DNA of 64,000 nucleotides, from the NCBI GenBank assembly GCA_963799925.1, contig CAWCYZ010000004.1, forward strand, positions 62,001-126,000, in the 5' to 3' direction. Shown one piece after another: positions 1 through 10,778 of this stretch. Position 1 is the stretch's first letter, and each line of letters starts with the position of its first letter. Position numbers and translations under genes: made by a program. The notes below the pieces were generated by a model. It was not told the DNA's origin and did not search any database. It saw nothing but the letters and a program-made list of their open reading frames with translations. The DNA comes from DATBQN01 sp963799925 (GTDB taxonomy: Bacteria > Acidobacteriota > Thermoanaerobaculia > Multivoradales > UBA5704).

Positions 1-1
1 C

Positions 2-1483
2 CTGGACGGCTTCGCCGCCGCCCGCGCCGCCGACCCCGCGGCCCGCGGCCCGCGCACGATCGCCATCGACTGGGACGCCTGGCGCGAGGTGGGCATGGCG
101 GCCGCGGCGGAGCTGCCGGAGGAGCTGCGGGACTGGCGGGCGCGGCAGCTCGAGGAGGCCATCGAGCCGGCCGAGGGGCGCGCGGCGCTCGCCCGCATCG
201 TCCAGGCGGCCGGGGGGGCGGGACCGGGCCAGATCGCGGTCTCGACCCATTCGCTCGCCCGGCGCCTCGCGGCGGCGGACGACCTCCGCCTGTCGGCGGC
301 GGTCGCCGCCAGCGCGGCGGCGGCGTCCCAGGGCGCCGGCCGCCCCCGCCATCCGCGCCCGTCCTGGGCGCCGCCCTACACGGCGCCGGCGAGCGGGCTC
401 GAGGCGCGCCTCGCCGAGCTCTGGCAGGAGCTGCTGGGCATCGAGCCCATCGGCCGCGACGACGACTTCTTCGACCTCGGCGGCCACTCGCTCCTCGCCA
501 TCCAGCTCGCCTCCCGCCTCCGCGCGGAGCTCGGCGTCGAGATCCCCATCCACGCCATCGTCGCCGGCTCGACCCCCGCCCGCCTCGCCGGCGCCCTCGC
601 CGCGACGCTCGCCGCGGCCGCCCCGCTCGCCGCCGCGCCGCCGCCCCGCCCCGCCGTGGGCCGCCTGGTGGCGCTGCAGCCGGAAGGGCCGCGGCTGCCG
701 TTCTTCTGCGTCCATCCGGCCGGCGGGAACACCTTCAGCTACCTCGACCTGGTGCAGTGCCTGGGCGCCGAGCAGCCCCTCTACGCCCTGCAGTCCGACG
801 GCTTGGACACCCCCTTCGTCCCCGGCCTGACGCTCGAGCGGATGGCCGCGTCGTACGCCGACGCGATCCGCCAGGCGCGGCCGACCGGCCCGTACCACGT
901 CGGCGGCTGGTCGATGGGCGGCCTGGTCGCCTACGAGGTGGCGCAGCAGCTTCATGCGGCGGGGGAGGAGGTCGGCCTGCTCGTCCTCTTCGACACCCGC
1001 GCCGACACGCGGCCGGAGGGTTTCACCGAGCTTCCCGAGGACGAGGCCGAGCTCCTCTACATCCTCTACCGCGACGATCTCGACCTGTCGCGCGAGCACA
1101 TGGCGGCGCTGCCGCCGGGCGAGGCGGTCGCCTACGTCGTCGCGCAGGCGCAGAAGGCCGGCCAGCTCCCGGCGGACTTCGGCGTCGAGCAGGCGAAGGG
1201 CCTGATGGCCGTCTACATGCGCAACCGGCGCCTGATGTGGAACTACACGCCGCGGCCCTATCCCGGCTCGATGGTGCTCTTCCAGGCGCGCGAGCGGCGG
1301 CCGGGAGAGGAGCTGCCGCTCGGCCTGCGCTGGGACGGCCTGGTCCGCGGCGGCCTCTCGACCCACCTGGTGCCGGGGGATCACAACGACCTGCTGGTGC
1401 CGCCCTACGTCGCCGAGGTGGCGGCGCGGCTGACCCGGCTCTTCGCCGAGTTCGAGGCGGGCGCCCTCGCCGGGCGGAGCTGA
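2..1483 (+). CDS. Polyketide/non-ribosomal peptide synthase, C-terminal end: KR remnant, carrier protein, thioesterase (5' partial)
   Basis: The frame is open to the left edge, so the gene starts outside the window. The first ~35 residues, ending in AIDWDAWREVGMA, match the end of a PKS ketoreductase domain. A linker follows, then a carrier domain with DDDFFDLGGHSLL, whose Ser (base ~490) would carry phosphopantetheine. The last ~270 residues are a type I thioesterase: CVHPAGG, nucleophile motif GWSMGG (Ser codon ~911), Asp in LFDT, and a late His in PGDHNDLL. This domain would release the product from the last carrier. KR-carrier-TE is the layout of a terminal hybrid module. Product identity cannot be inferred from this fragment. 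An ADOP permease is convergent 37 bp downstream. Confidence 0.93.
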   Translation: MDGFAAARAADPAARGPRTIAIDWDAWREVGMAAAAELPEELRDWRARQLEEAIEPAEGRAALARIVQAAGGAGPGQIAVSTHSLARRLAAADDLRLSAAVAASAAAASQGAGRPRHPRPSWAPPYTAPASGLEARLAELWQELLGIEPIGRDDDFFDLGGHSLLAIQLASRLRAELGVEIPIHAIVAGSTPARLAGALAATLAAAAPLAAAPPPRPAVGRLVALQPEGPRLPFFCVHPAGGNTFSYLDLVQCLGAEQPLYALQSDGLDTPFVPGLTLERMAASYADAIRQARPTGPYHVGGWSMGGLVAYEVAQQLHAAGEEVGLLVLFDTRADTRPEGFTELPEDEAELLYILYRDDLDLSREHMAALPPGEAVAYVVAQAQKAGQLPADFGVEQAKGLMAVYMRNRRLMWNYTPRPYPGSMVLFQARERRPGEELPLGLRWDGLVRGGLSTHLVPGDHNDLLVPPYVAEVAARLTRLFAEFEAGALAGRS

Positions 1484-1520
1484 CGGCGGCCGACGGAGAG
1501 CGTATCGGGAGGCGAGACCG

Positions 1521-3938
1521 CTACTCGGCGCGCAGGGTCGCCATCGGATCGACCCGCGCCGCCCGCGAGGCCGGGAGCGCGGTGGCGACCAGGCCGACCA
1601 GCGCCAGCAGGAGCAGGGTGCCGGCGATCGCCAGGGGATCGCCAGTCCCCACCTCGAAGAGCAGGCTGCGCAGCAGGCGCGCCAGGACGAGCCCGCCAGC
1701 GAGCCCGGCCGCCTCGCCGGCGACGACGAGGAGGAGCCCCTGCCGCAGGACCATGCCGAGGACATCCGAGCGCCGGGCGCCGAGCGCCATGCGGACGCCG
1801 ATCTCGCGGCCGCGCTGCGCCACCGAGTAGGCGAGCACTCCATAGGTGCCGATCGCCGCCAGGACCAGCGCCAGCGCGGCGAACAGGCCGAGGAGGACCG
1901 CCAGCAGCCGCGGCCGCACCAGCGAGTCGGCGAGCACCCGGTCCATGCTCTCCACGTCGTAGACCGGCTGGCTGCGGTCGAGCGCGCGGACGGCCTGGCG
2001 GACGAAGGCCGCGAGCGCCGCGGGATCGGCGCTGCCGCGCACCAGGAGCGTCGCGTTGTTGTCGTAGCCCGGCGAGTAGATCTCCGGCTCGACCGCCGTG
2101 TCGACGGCGAGGTCGCGGGCGTCGGCGACGACGCCGACGACGGGAATCGCGGTCGGGTGCGGCCCGGTCACCCCGAGCAGCAGCTTGCTGTCGACCGGGT
2201 TCCGGGCGTCGAGGTAGCGGCGGGCGAAGGCCTGGTTGACGATCATCACGCCGGTCGCGTCGTCGACGTCCCGCGCCTCGAAGCCGCGGCCGGCGAGGAG
2301 GCCGATGCCCAGGGTGCGGAAGTACGACGGGCTGACGAAGCGGATCTGGGCGACGGGGTAGTCGCCGGGCGCCGGCGCCGGGGCGCCCTGGACGAGGAAG
2401 CGGGTGAGCGAGTGCGACGCGGTGAGCGGCCGGACGTTGGTGGTGGCCGCGGCGACGACGCCGGGAGCCTGGCCGACGCGGGCGAGGAGCTGCGCGAAGA
2501 AGTGCTCCGGCTGGTCGTCCTTGTAGAGCGTCTGCGGCAGCGCGATCCGCGCGCTCAGCACGTGGGCGGTGCGGAACCCGGGATCGACGCGGAGGAGGTT
2601 GGCGAAGCTCCGGATGAGGAGGGTGGCGCCGAGGAGGAGGACGACGGCGAGGGCGATCTCGCCGGCGGCGAGCACCGCGCGCGCCGGGCCGCGGCGCCCG
2701 GTGCTCCCCCGCTCGCCGGGCCGCAGCGTGTCGTTCAAGTCGGGGCTGGCGCCGCGGAGCGCCGGCAGGACGCCGAAGGCGACGGCGGTCGCCAGCGCGA
2801 CGGCGAGGGTGAAGGCGAGCACCGGGAGGGCGAGCCTGGCGGGATCGGCGCCGGCGAGCTGCGAGCCGGCGAAGCGGGCGGTCTCCGCCTGCAGGAGCGG
2901 CAGGGCCGCGGCGGCGAGCGCGATGCCCAGGAGGGCGCTCACCGCGCAGAGGACCAGGCTCTCGGTCAGCAGCTGGCGGACGAGGCGGCCGCGGCCGGCG
3001 CCGAGCGCCGTGCGCAGCGCCAGCTCGCGCTCGCGCGCCAGCGCCCGCACCAAGAGGAGGTTGGCGACGTTGACGCAGGCGATGAGGAGCACCAGGGCGA
3101 CGGCGCCGAAGAGCGCCAGCACGGCGGGGCGGAGCTGCCCGACGAGCCGCTCCTGGAGCGGTTGGACGCTCGCCCCCACGTCGTGGTTGGTCGCCGGGTA
3201 CGCCTGGTCGAGGCGCTTCGCGAGGGTCGTCATCTCGGCCCGCGCCGCGTCGAAGGTGACGCCGGGCCGCAGCCGGGCGACGACGTCGACCACGTGGTAC
3301 TTCCGGCTGGTGCGGTCCCCCTCGCCGAGGAGCGAGATGGGGAGGAACATCTCGGTGTCGAAGGGGAGCTGGCGCCCGGCCGGTAGCACGCCGAGGATGG
3401 TGAACGGCTTGCCGTTCAGCCGCACGACGCGGCCAGCGACGTGCGGATCGCCCAGGAAGCGGTCCTTCCAGAGCCGATAGCCGAGCACCGCGACCTGGTC
3501 CTTGCCGGGGGCGTCCTCGCCGGGCAGGAAGCCGCGGCCCAGGCGCGGCCGGATGCCGAGGAGCGGGAAGAGATCGGGGGTGACGAGGGTGGCGCGCACG
3601 GCGTGGGGCTCGCCGTCGATCACCAGCGCGGCGTCTTTGTACCCTTCGAACGAGTAGGCGGCGAGCCCGGCGAAGCTCTTCGCCTGGGCGCGCCAGTCGA
3701 GGAAATCGGGATAGGCCGCCTCGAGCGCCTCGCCCTGCGGCGAGACCTCGGCCACGGCGGCGAGCCGGCCGGCGTCGTGGAACGGCAGCGAGCGGAGCAG
3801 CAGCGCGTAGACGACGCTCGCGATCGCCGTGGTGGCGCCGATGCCGAGCGCCAGGGTGAGGATGGCGACGGCGGTGAAGCTCGGGCTCCTGGTCAGGACG
3901 CGCAGCGAGTAGCGAAAGTCCTGGAGGAATGCCTGCAT
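1521..3938 (-). CDS. ADOP/MacB-like ABC transporter permease
   Basis: About 805 residues. It begins MQAFLQDFRYSLRVLTRSP, the characteristic start of acidobacterial duplicated orphan permeases. It has a first TM helix (~20-45), a MacB periplasmic core, a FtsX block of three TM helices (~275-400), a second periplasmic domain and a second FtsX block at the end, closing with SRAARVDPMATLRAE. I chose ATG 3938 because GAGGTG lies just upstream and the family starts at MQAF; the longer open frame to 4040 has no family similarity. No ATP-binding gene is adjacent, as is usual for orphan ADOP permeases. Likely inner-membrane efflux or mechanotransmission; substrate unknown. Confidence 0.93.
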   Translation of the reverse strand: MQAFLQDFRYSLRVLTRSPSFTAVAILTLALGIGATTAIASVVYALLLRSLPFHDAGRLAAVAEVSPQGEALEAAYPDFLDWRAQAKSFAGLAAYSFEGYKDAALVIDGEPHAVRATLVTPDLFPLLGIRPRLGRGFLPGEDAPGKDQVAVLGYRLWKDRFLGDPHVAGRVVRLNGKPFTILGVLPAGRQLPFDTEMFLPISLLGEGDRTSRKYHVVDVVARLRPGVTFDAARAEMTTLAKRLDQAYPATNHDVGASVQPLQERLVGQLRPAVLALFGAVALVLLIACVNVANLLLVRALARERELALRTALGAGRGRLVRQLLTESLVLCAVSALLGIALAAAALPLLQAETARFAGSQLAGADPARLALPVLAFTLAVALATAVAFGVLPALRGASPDLNDTLRPGERGSTGRRGPARAVLAAGEIALAVVLLLGATLLIRSFANLLRVDPGFRTAHVLSARIALPQTLYKDDQPEHFFAQLLARVGQAPGVVAAATTNVRPLTASHSLTRFLVQGAPAPAPGDYPVAQIRFVSPSYFRTLGIGLLAGRGFEARDVDDATGVMIVNQAFARRYLDARNPVDSKLLLGVTGPHPTAIPVVGVVADARDLAVDTAVEPEIYSPGYDNNATLLVRGSADPAALAAFVRQAVRALDRSQPVYDVESMDRVLADSLVRPRLLAVLLGLFAALALVLAAIGTYGVLAYSVAQRGREIGVRMALGARRSDVLGMVLRQGLLLVVAGEAAGLAGGLVLARLLRSLLFEVGTGDPLAIAGTLLLLALVGLVATALPASRAARVDPMATLRAE

Positions 3939-4068
3939 GCGAGCACCTCGCGAAGCGGCGCGGGCGGCGTCCGCGGCCGGGGACCCGCCATCATCGCAGA
4001 GCCGCCGGCGCCCGTCCAACGGGCCGGCGGCTGGCTTCACCGGTTGAGCGGCGAGGGTCTGGCGGGGC

Positions 4069-4812
4069 TCACTTCGGCGGGGGACACTGGAAGCACGAGC
4101 AACTGGTGGTGAGCGAGCCGTCCGGATTGCACGTGCACGAGGTCGAGGAGACGCCGCAACGGCAGGTGGCTTCGCAGTGGGTCGATGCGGCTTGACAGGT
4201 GCTCAGGCAGCTCCCGCCGTTGCCGGGGTCGCCGGGCACATACGGGTTCTGCGGCGGACCCACGGAGGGTTCCTGCAGATTGACCATCCGCGCGGCGGCT
4301 GCCTCTCCCTGCGCCGACTCGAGCGAGCGGATGACCGCCGTGAAGTCCTCCTGGCCCATCACCCAGCGCAGCGTCGCGCCGGCCGCCGAGTAGGGCACCA
4401 TCACCAGGCGGTCGCCGGCGGCGATGTGATAGTGCGCCGTCGCGTAGGTGCCCACGAGGCGCTCGCCGGGAGCGATCCGCGCCTTGATCGTGAAGACATG
4501 GAAACCCTTCGCCTGGCCCGAGGGGTAGAACGCCGCGACCTCGATCCCCACCCGCGTGAGGGTCTCGTTCGACGTGTTGACGATCGCGTACCGAACGCTC
4601 AGGCCATCCTTGCCGCCGACGCCGGAGCGAGCGCTCGCAGGCGGCGCCACCTGCGCCACCTGAAAAGCCGCCCCGTTCGGATTGAATGCCTCCGGCGAGC
4701 GCCAGGCGCCGCCGAACGCCGGGCGGTATCCGCCGGCCAGCAGCAGAAGCAGCACCGCGGCCGCCGGGAGACTCGTCATTCGAGTCCGCTGGCGCGCGCT
4801 GCTTCCGTCCAT
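4069..4812 (-). CDS. Secreted protein with Cys-rich C-terminal tail
   Basis: 247 residues. The N-terminal signal has a hydrophobic run AAAVLLLLLAGGY. The middle (~75-180) looks like an all-beta, Ig-like domain with an NTSNETLTRVGIEVAAFYPS stretch, as in proteins that compare hormone- or ligand-free beta sandwiches. The last ~45 residues hold ten Cys in CxxxC, CxC and CxxC spacings, so an exported, disulphide-bonded or metal-binding tail is likely. It is divergent from the gene at 4892 with a 79-bp AT-rich spacer containing both promoters. I do not recognise a named family. Two unrelated small Cys-rich secreted proteins lie at 24.5 and 25.4 kb. Confidence 0.75.
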   Translation of the reverse strand: MDGSSARQRTRMTSLPAAAVLLLLLAGGYRPAFGGAWRSPEAFNPNGAAFQVAQVAPPASARSGVGGKDGLSVRYAIVNTSNETLTRVGIEVAAFYPSGQAKGFHVFTIKARIAPGERLVGTYATAHYHIAAGDRLVMVPYSAAGATLRWVMGQEDFTAVIRSLESAQGEAAAARMVNLQEPSVGPPQNPYVPGDPGNGGSCLSTCQAASTHCEATCRCGVSSTSCTCNPDGSLTTSCSCFQCPPPK

Positions 4813-4891
4813 GGACGAAAGTGTTTCACCGGCTAGGAATCGCTGTCAAGCATTCGCGCAAGTTTTTCTATGCTAGCTTTATAACCGCACG

Positions 4892-7274
4892 ATGACAGCC
4901 CGCTCGGACCGCGCCGCCGCGGTGCTCCTCCTCGCAGCCTTGTTCTCATCGCCGGTCCAGCCAGCGGCGAGTGGCGAGCCTGCGGCGGAGGCCAAGGTGC
5001 GTTTCGAATGGGTGTTGCAGGCCAGCTCGGCGGTTCCGCGGGTGGGTCTCCTCAGGCTTCAATCCATCTCCGGCTCGCCGCGAGAGCAGTCCAAGGCGGC
5101 GGACGGGAGGCGGGCGGCGTCGATTCGCATCGAGGGCGGGGCGCCGGTCGTCGCCAGCTTGCCGGCGGGGTCCCGCTGGGAGCTGTCGATGGAGATGCCG
5201 GGATATTGGGCGCGGTCCGAGATCCTGGAAGCCGGAGCGGCGGGGACGGAGTCGGTCCACACGATCGACCTCTGGCCGACGGGGACGATCACCGGCACCG
5301 TCCGCATGGCCGACCCCCACGTGCGCGTGGTGAAAAAAGTGATCGTGGCCAACCTGGTGTCACCGCTGCCGGCGCGCCGACCCGATATGCCTGAGCAGCG
5401 CTTCGCCTGTCCCGTCGACGAGGCGAATCGCTTCTCGTGCGAGCTCCCCGCCCATGCCTTCGACCTCGCGTTCTCGGCGGACGGCTTCATACCGGTGTAC
5501 CGGTGGGCGACGGCGCTCGCCGCCGGCAAAAGGCTCGACGCCGGCACCGTCGAGCTGAAGCGCGGCGCCTCGGTCGCGGGATGGGTCGCGGTGGAGGAGG
5601 GCGCCCTCTCGCCGAGCCGTTGCATGGTCCGCCTTCTGCCGCTGATCGCTCCCGGCGGCGGCCGGCTCGGAGTGCAGATCGAGAAGACCGCCGGGGCGGC
5701 GCCGGTCCGCAAGGATGGCTTCTTTCAGCTTCGCGGAGTGGCGCCGGGAAGCTACCTGCTGCAGGCCGACCAGCCCGGCTATGCGCCGGCGCGAGCGTTC
5801 CCCATCGCGGTCTGGCCGGGGGCGGAGAGCCTGATCCAGCAGCCCGTCGTCCTGCGCCGTCCGCTCACTCTTGAGGTCGCGATCACGCCGCCGGTCGACT
5901 GGGTGGGGAGGCCATGGCAGGTGCGCGTCGTCCGCTACTCGGACTTCAGCGCCAACCTCGAGAGGCAGCCGGCGTACCAGGGGGCCGCGGGCCGCGAGGG
6001 CCGCGTCGCCGTGCCGGGCCAGAGCCCGGGCAGGTACCTCGTCGACGTCCGCGACTCGCTCGGCAACTCCCTCGTCGAAGACCCCCGGTTCCAGGTCACC
6101 GGGCCCGGGCGACGCCCGGCGGGAGATCGCGATCGACCTCGTCACCGTCGAAGGGAAGCTGCGCCTCGGCAGAGAGCCGCTGGCGGCGACGATCTGGTTC
6201 GGCTCGCCGTTCAGCACGCCGGGGGTCAAGATGTCGGCGGACGAAAAGGGGCGCTTCCAAGGCGTCCTGCCGCGCGGCGGCCGCTGGGAGGTGCAGATCG
6301 ACTCCGCCGATCCCGCGCTGCACACGAGCCGGTCGACGAAGGTCGAGCCCGATCGGGCGGGCCGCGCGAAGATCGAGATCGCGCTGCCGGACGTCGAGCT
6401 CTTCGGCCGCGTCGTCGACGAGGACGGACGACCCGTCGCCGGCGCCGAGGTCAGCATGGACATGGAGCATTCGTCCGACTCGGTGCGCACCGATGCCTCC
6501 GGCAGCTTCTCGTCGCGCGGCCTGGAGGTGGGATTCGTGACGCTGGTCGCCAAGGCTTCGTCGCCGCAGGGAAAATCCCTCAGCGACGCGGCCACGGCTC
6601 TCTTGAAGGATGGGGAGGAGACCGGGCCGATCGATCTCCACCTGCGGCGGATGCGCGCCTTGGCCGGCAGGGTCGTCTCGCCGGCGGGCCCGGTCATCGG
6701 CGCGTCCGTCTCGGCCGTGCCCGCCGGGTCCGAGCGTTTCGAGGTCGAGGAGGCCACGACCGACCTCGCCGGGAGCTTCACCGTGCAGGTGCCGGCGCAG
6801 ACGGCCAGCGCCTTCGTCTATGTGAGCGCGCCCGGAGATGCCTTTCGTGCCTTCCAGGTGTCCGTCGACGGATCTCCCGCGGTCCTCGCCGTCGACGCGA
6901 GCGCGGGCACGCTCGAAGTCGCGGTCCCATACTCGAGAGACGAGATCGACGAGAAGAATCTCTCCCCGCCGTGGTTCCTCCAGAACGGCATCCCCGTCCC
7001 CGCGGCCTTCCTCCGGCGCTGGGCGCTGGGCCATGGCGAGGCCTATTCCGACCCGGCTTACACCGCGCTACGCATCGGCAATCTGGCGCCCGGCGGATAC
7101 CAGGTCTGCTTCGCGGCCCGGCCGCTGGTGGTCGACGCGCACCGCGCCGGCTGGACCAGCCCTCCCGGAAGCTGCGCCTCCGGGGTGCTCGGCTCCGGCG
7201 GCACGCTCCGGCTCGCGCCCAAGCACGACGACGGCCCCGCCGCGCCTCCCGCCGGAGGGTCGAGGAACCGTTGA
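4892..7274 (+). CDS. Secreted protein with repeated carboxypeptidase-regulatory-like domains (frameshifted)
   Basis: Starts with a signal peptide (MTARSDRAAAVLLLAALFSS...AASG). The rest is a chain of beta-sandwich domains of the CarboxypepD_reg/CNA-B type, for example GRVVDEDGRPVAGAEVSM and GRVVSPAGPVIGASVSAV, each followed by a TDxxGSF-like turn. Reading moves by one base near 6105, where GGCCCGGCGAC appears as GGCCCGGGCGAC. Upstream and downstream frames then join into ~794 residues ending ...GGSRNR. Such proteins are exported surface or adhesive proteins; no enzyme domain is visible. The C-terminal part (~6950-7270) matches no repeat I can name. The single extra G is probably a sequence error. 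Confidence 0.8.
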
Positions 7275-7297
7275 CGGTCGCCGGGCCGGGCTCGCCT

Positions 7298-8903
7298 CAG
7301 CCGTTCACCAGGCTCCGGGCGACGGCCTCCGCCACCCGGATGCCGTCGATGGCGGCGGAGAGGATGCCGCCGGCGTAGCCGGCTCCCTCGCCGGCGGGGT
7401 AGAGGCCTTCCGTGCCGAGGCTCTGCAAGATCGTCGCCGCGCCGGATGCGGATCGGCGAGGAGGTCCGCGTCTCGACGCCGGTCAGCAGGGCGTCGTCCA
7501 TGGCGAACCCCCTGATCTTGCGGTCGAAGGCGGGCAGCGCCTCGCGGATCGCCTCGATCGCGTAGTCCGGCAGGCACTGGCGCAGGTCCCCCAGACGCAC
7601 GCCGGGCCGGTACGAGGGCAGGACCGAGCCGAAGGCCGTGGAGGGCCGGCCGGCGAGGAAGTCGCCGACGAGCTGGGCCGGCGCGTCGTAGGCGCCGCCG
7701 CCCAGCTCGAACGCCCGCTCCTCCCACCGGCGCTGAAAGTCGACGCCGGCCAAGGGGCCGCCGGGATAGTCCTCCGGCGTGATGCCGACGACGATGCCGC
7801 TGTTGGCGTTGCGCTCGTCGCGGGAGTACTGGCTCATGCCGTTGGTGACCACCCGCCCGGGCTCGGACGCCGCCGCCACCACGGTGCCGCCCGGGCACAT
7901 GCAGAAGCTGTAGACCGAGCGGCCGTTGCGGCAGTGGTGGACCAGCTTGTAATCGGCGGCGCCGAGGAGCGGGTTGCCGGCCTGCGGCCCGAAGCGGCAG
8001 CGGTCGATGAGCGACTGGGGGTGCTCGATGCGAAAGCCGATGGAGAAGGGCTTGGCCTCGATGTGGACGCCGCGGTCGAGGAGCATGCGGAAGGTGTCCC
8101 GGGCGCTGTGGCCGACCGCCAGGATCACGTGGTCCGCCGCCAGGCGCTCGCCGTCGGCGAGGATCACCCCGCGCACCTTCCCGCCCTCGACGAGCAGGTC
8201 CTCGACCCGGCTCCGAAAGCGGATCTCGCCGCCCAGGGACTCGATCTTCGCCCGCATGGCTCTCGACGATCTTCACCAGCCGGAAGGTGCCGATGTGCGG
8301 CCGGTGGACGAAGAGGATCTCGGGCGGCGCGCCGGCCTCGACGAGCTCGGCGAGCACCTTGCGCCCGCGGTGCCCCGGGTCCTTGATCTGGCTGTAGAGC
8401 TTGCCGTCGGAGAAGGTGCCGGCGCCGCCTTCGCCGAACTGCACGTTCGATTCCGGGTCGAGGGTCCGCCGGCGCCAGAGCCCGAAGGTGTCGACGGTGC
8501 GCTGGCGCACCTCCTTGCCGCGCTCGAGGACGAGCGGCCGAAAGCCGATCTCCGCCAGCAGCAGGGCCGCGAAGAGGCCGCAGGGCCCGACGCCGATCAC
8601 CAGCGGCCGCGAGGCCGGAGCCTCCGGCGCCTGGACCGGGAAGCGATAGGAGGTGTCGGGCGGTCGGGGGCGACGTGGGGGTCGCCGCGCCGCCGCGCGA
8701 GGACCTCGCGCTCGCGGGTCGTCTCGACGTCGAGCGGATAGATGAGGGCGATCGCCCCCCGCTTCCTGGCGTCGAAGCTGCGCCGGGCGATCGAAAAGCC
8801 GACCAGCTCCCGCCCCTCGATGCCGAGCGCCCGCGAGGACGGCGGCGCGCAGCTCGTCGGCGGAATGCTCCAGGGGAAGCCGCAGCTCGGTGAGTCGCAA
8901 CAT
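7298..8903 (-). CDS. NAD(P)/FAD-dependent oxidoreductase, COG2509-like (frameshifted)
   Basis: Joined frames give ~530 residues beginning MLRLTELRLPLEHSADELR. The family has a small N-terminal domain (SIARRSFDARKR, IALIYPLDVE), then an FAD-binding GxGPCGLFAALLLAE motif near residue 105. Mid-protein landmarks are FSDGKLYSQI, CMCPGGTVVAAASEPG and a C-terminal GLYPAGEGAGYAGGI flavin motif. Frame changes sit near 8842, 8680, 8262 and 7437; the true end in the last frame is ...RSLVNG at 7298, not the stop of the shadow frame. The family is widespread and of uncertain reaction. The breaks look like single-base consensus errors, not decay, because every conserved motif survives. Confidence 0.85.
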
Positions 8904-9112
8904 GATCGGTTCCCGACGCGCCGGCCGGCGCCCGCGTCGGCCGGCGAGCCTACTACGAGGCGCCGCGCCTCCCGGCGAGACCTCCCGGTCAGGGTGGGTC
9001 CGTGGGGTCCGCTGCGGGCGACCGCCCTCGGGACCACCCTCCCGAAGCCCCTTCCAGGCGGCCGTCCTCGAGACCCAACGGACCCCGTGCTCCCGGTCAT
9101 AATGGTCGCCCC

Positions 9113-9772
9113 GTGGCCGCTCCCCTCTCCCCCCGTCCGCTGCGCCCCCTCCCCCTCTCCTTCTACCGGCGGCCCACCGCCGAGGTGGCCCGCGACCTCC
9201 TGGGGCGATACCTGGTGCGCGAGCTGAGCGCCGCGCCGGAGGCCGGGCCGCCAGCCGAGCGGCTGGTGCTGCGGCTGGTCGAGACCGAGGCCTACCTCGG
9301 CGCCCCCGACCGCGCGAGCCACGCCTGGGACGGGCGGCGGACGGCGCGCAACGAGAGCCTCTACCTCGCCGGCGGCTACGCCTATGTCTATTTCATCTAC
9401 GGCATGCACTGGTGCCTGAACGCGGTGACCGGCGAGGCGGGCATCGGCAGCGCCGTCCTGCTGCGGGCGGGGGAGCCGGTGGCGGGAGAGGAGCGGATGG
9501 CGGCCAACCGGCGCCGGCCGCGACCGCCGCGGCCGGGCGACCTCGCCGGCGGCCCCGGCAAGCTCTGCCAGGCGCTCGCCGTCGACCGCGCCCTGGACGG
9601 CGCGCGGCTCGACCGGCCGCCGCTCTGGATCGCCGCCGGCGAGCCCCTGGCCGACGCCGAGGTGGCGGCGGGTCCGCGCGTCGGCGTCGACTACGCCGGC
9701 GAGGCCGCCGCCTGGCCGCTGCGCTTCGCCGCCCGCGGCAACCGGCACGTCTCGCGCCCGCGGCCGGGGTAG
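9113..9772 (+). CDS. mpg: DNA-3-methyladenine glycosylase (AAG/MPG family)
   Basis: Removes alkylated purines such as 3-methyladenine and hypoxanthine from DNA as the first step of base excision repair. The family core is complete: LSFYRRPTAEVARDLLG, then LVETEAYLG with the general-base Glu (residue ~59) and intercalating Tyr (~61), His ~70 in RASHAWDG, FIYGMHWCLN and GGPGKLCQAL. I chose GTG 9113 because the family begins a few residues before LSFYRRP; the open frame extends to 9002 without similarity. A CATAAT-like -10 box lies about 10 bp upstream, so the transcript may be nearly leaderless. It is convergent with the glycosyltransferase at 9806. Confidence 0.93.
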   Translation: MAAPLSPRPLRPLPLSFYRRPTAEVARDLLGRYLVRELSAAPEAGPPAERLVLRLVETEAYLGAPDRASHAWDGRRTARNESLYLAGGYAYVYFIYGMHWCLNAVTGEAGIGSAVLLRAGEPVAGEERMAANRRRPRPPRPGDLAGGPGKLCQALAVDRALDGARLDRPPLWIAAGEPLADAEVAAGPRVGVDYAGEAAAWPLRFAARGNRHVSRPRPG

Positions 9773-9805
9773 CGATCCGCGCCGGCGGCATCAGCCGGGA
9801 TTCCC

Positions 9806-10778
9806 CTATGGCGCGGCCGCGGCGGATCGGCGGTCGAGGCGGCGGGCGCGGCGCGACCGCAGGTGGCGCGCGTAGGCGGCCGCCTCGCCGGCGAGCGAGG
9901 CGGCGTGACCGAGGAGGACGATGGGGAAGGTCTGCGCGTATCGCCAGGCGAGGCCGGCGCGCGCGGCGTGGAGGGCGACGAGCGCCATCACCCGCGGCAG
10001 GCGGACCGGGAGCGCCGAGGCGAGGAGGAAGCCGAGGACCGCCGCCGGCCGGCGCTCCAGCCGCAGCGCGCGGAGCTCGCCGAAGAGCCGCCCGCGGGCG
10101 TAGCGCTCGGCGAGGAAGCTGGCGAGGCCGTGCAGGTGATGGTGCGCGACGACCGCCGCCGGCGCGAAGAGGAGGCGCCGGCCGTTCGCCCGCAGGCGCT
10201 CGGAGAGCACGACGTCCCCCATCATCAGCTCGCCGGGGAAGCCGCCCGCCGCGGCGAAATCGGCCCGCGCCACCAGCATGTTCGCCGTCGGGCTCATGTC
10301 GACGGGCCGCGGCGCTCCTCCCGGCAGCCATTTGCTGAACTTGCAGAGGTGGATTCCCTGGTCGAGCCAGCGCCCGCCGTGGCAGGCGAGCGCGCCGACG
10401 ATCGGCTCGGCGGTGGCGCGGTGGGCGGCGACGAGGAGGTCCAGCCACTTCCGGGCCGGCGTAGACGTCCGGGTCCGTGAAGACCAGGAGCTCGCCGCGG
10501 GCGAGAGTCACTCCGAGGTTGCGCGCCGCGTGGGGCAGGAGCCGGCGCTCGCTCCGCTGGTAGCGCACCCACGGCAGCGCCGCCGCGACCGCCGCCGACT
10601 CGCTCCCCGGCCCGCTGTCGACGACCAGCACCTCGAAGTCGCGGAAGCTCTGGCGCGCGAGGGCCGCGAGGCAGGCGCCGAGCGTGCGATGAGAGTCGTA
10701 GGCCGGCAGGATGACGGAGACCGCCGGCGGCCGATCGGGTACCGGGCCGGCCGGCCGCGCCGTGGCCTCCAGGCTCAC
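9806..10778 (-). CDS. Family 2 glycosyltransferase with C-terminal membrane helices (frameshifted)
   Basis: N-terminal GT-A domain: AVSVILPAYDSHRTLGACL, FEVLVVDSG, the donor-binding DPD in LLVFTDPDVYAGPEW, and a later acceptor region GGFPGELMMGDVVLSERL. The last ~100 residues contain two or three hydrophobic helices, so the protein is probably an inner-membrane sugar transferase. One extra A near 10458 (GAG-TGG read as GAAGTGG) splits the frame; joined length is ~324 residues. The GTG start at 10778 overlaps the stop of the upstream glycosyltransferase as GTGA, implying translational coupling. The pair probably modifies the same glycan or lipid carrier. Acceptor and sugar are unknown. Confidence 0.87.

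Noticed and set aside
1521..4112. Long plus-strand open frames across the ADOP permease
   Set aside because: They are antisense shadows of a conserved permease in very GC-rich DNA; Glu/Gly/Arg-rich and without motifs.
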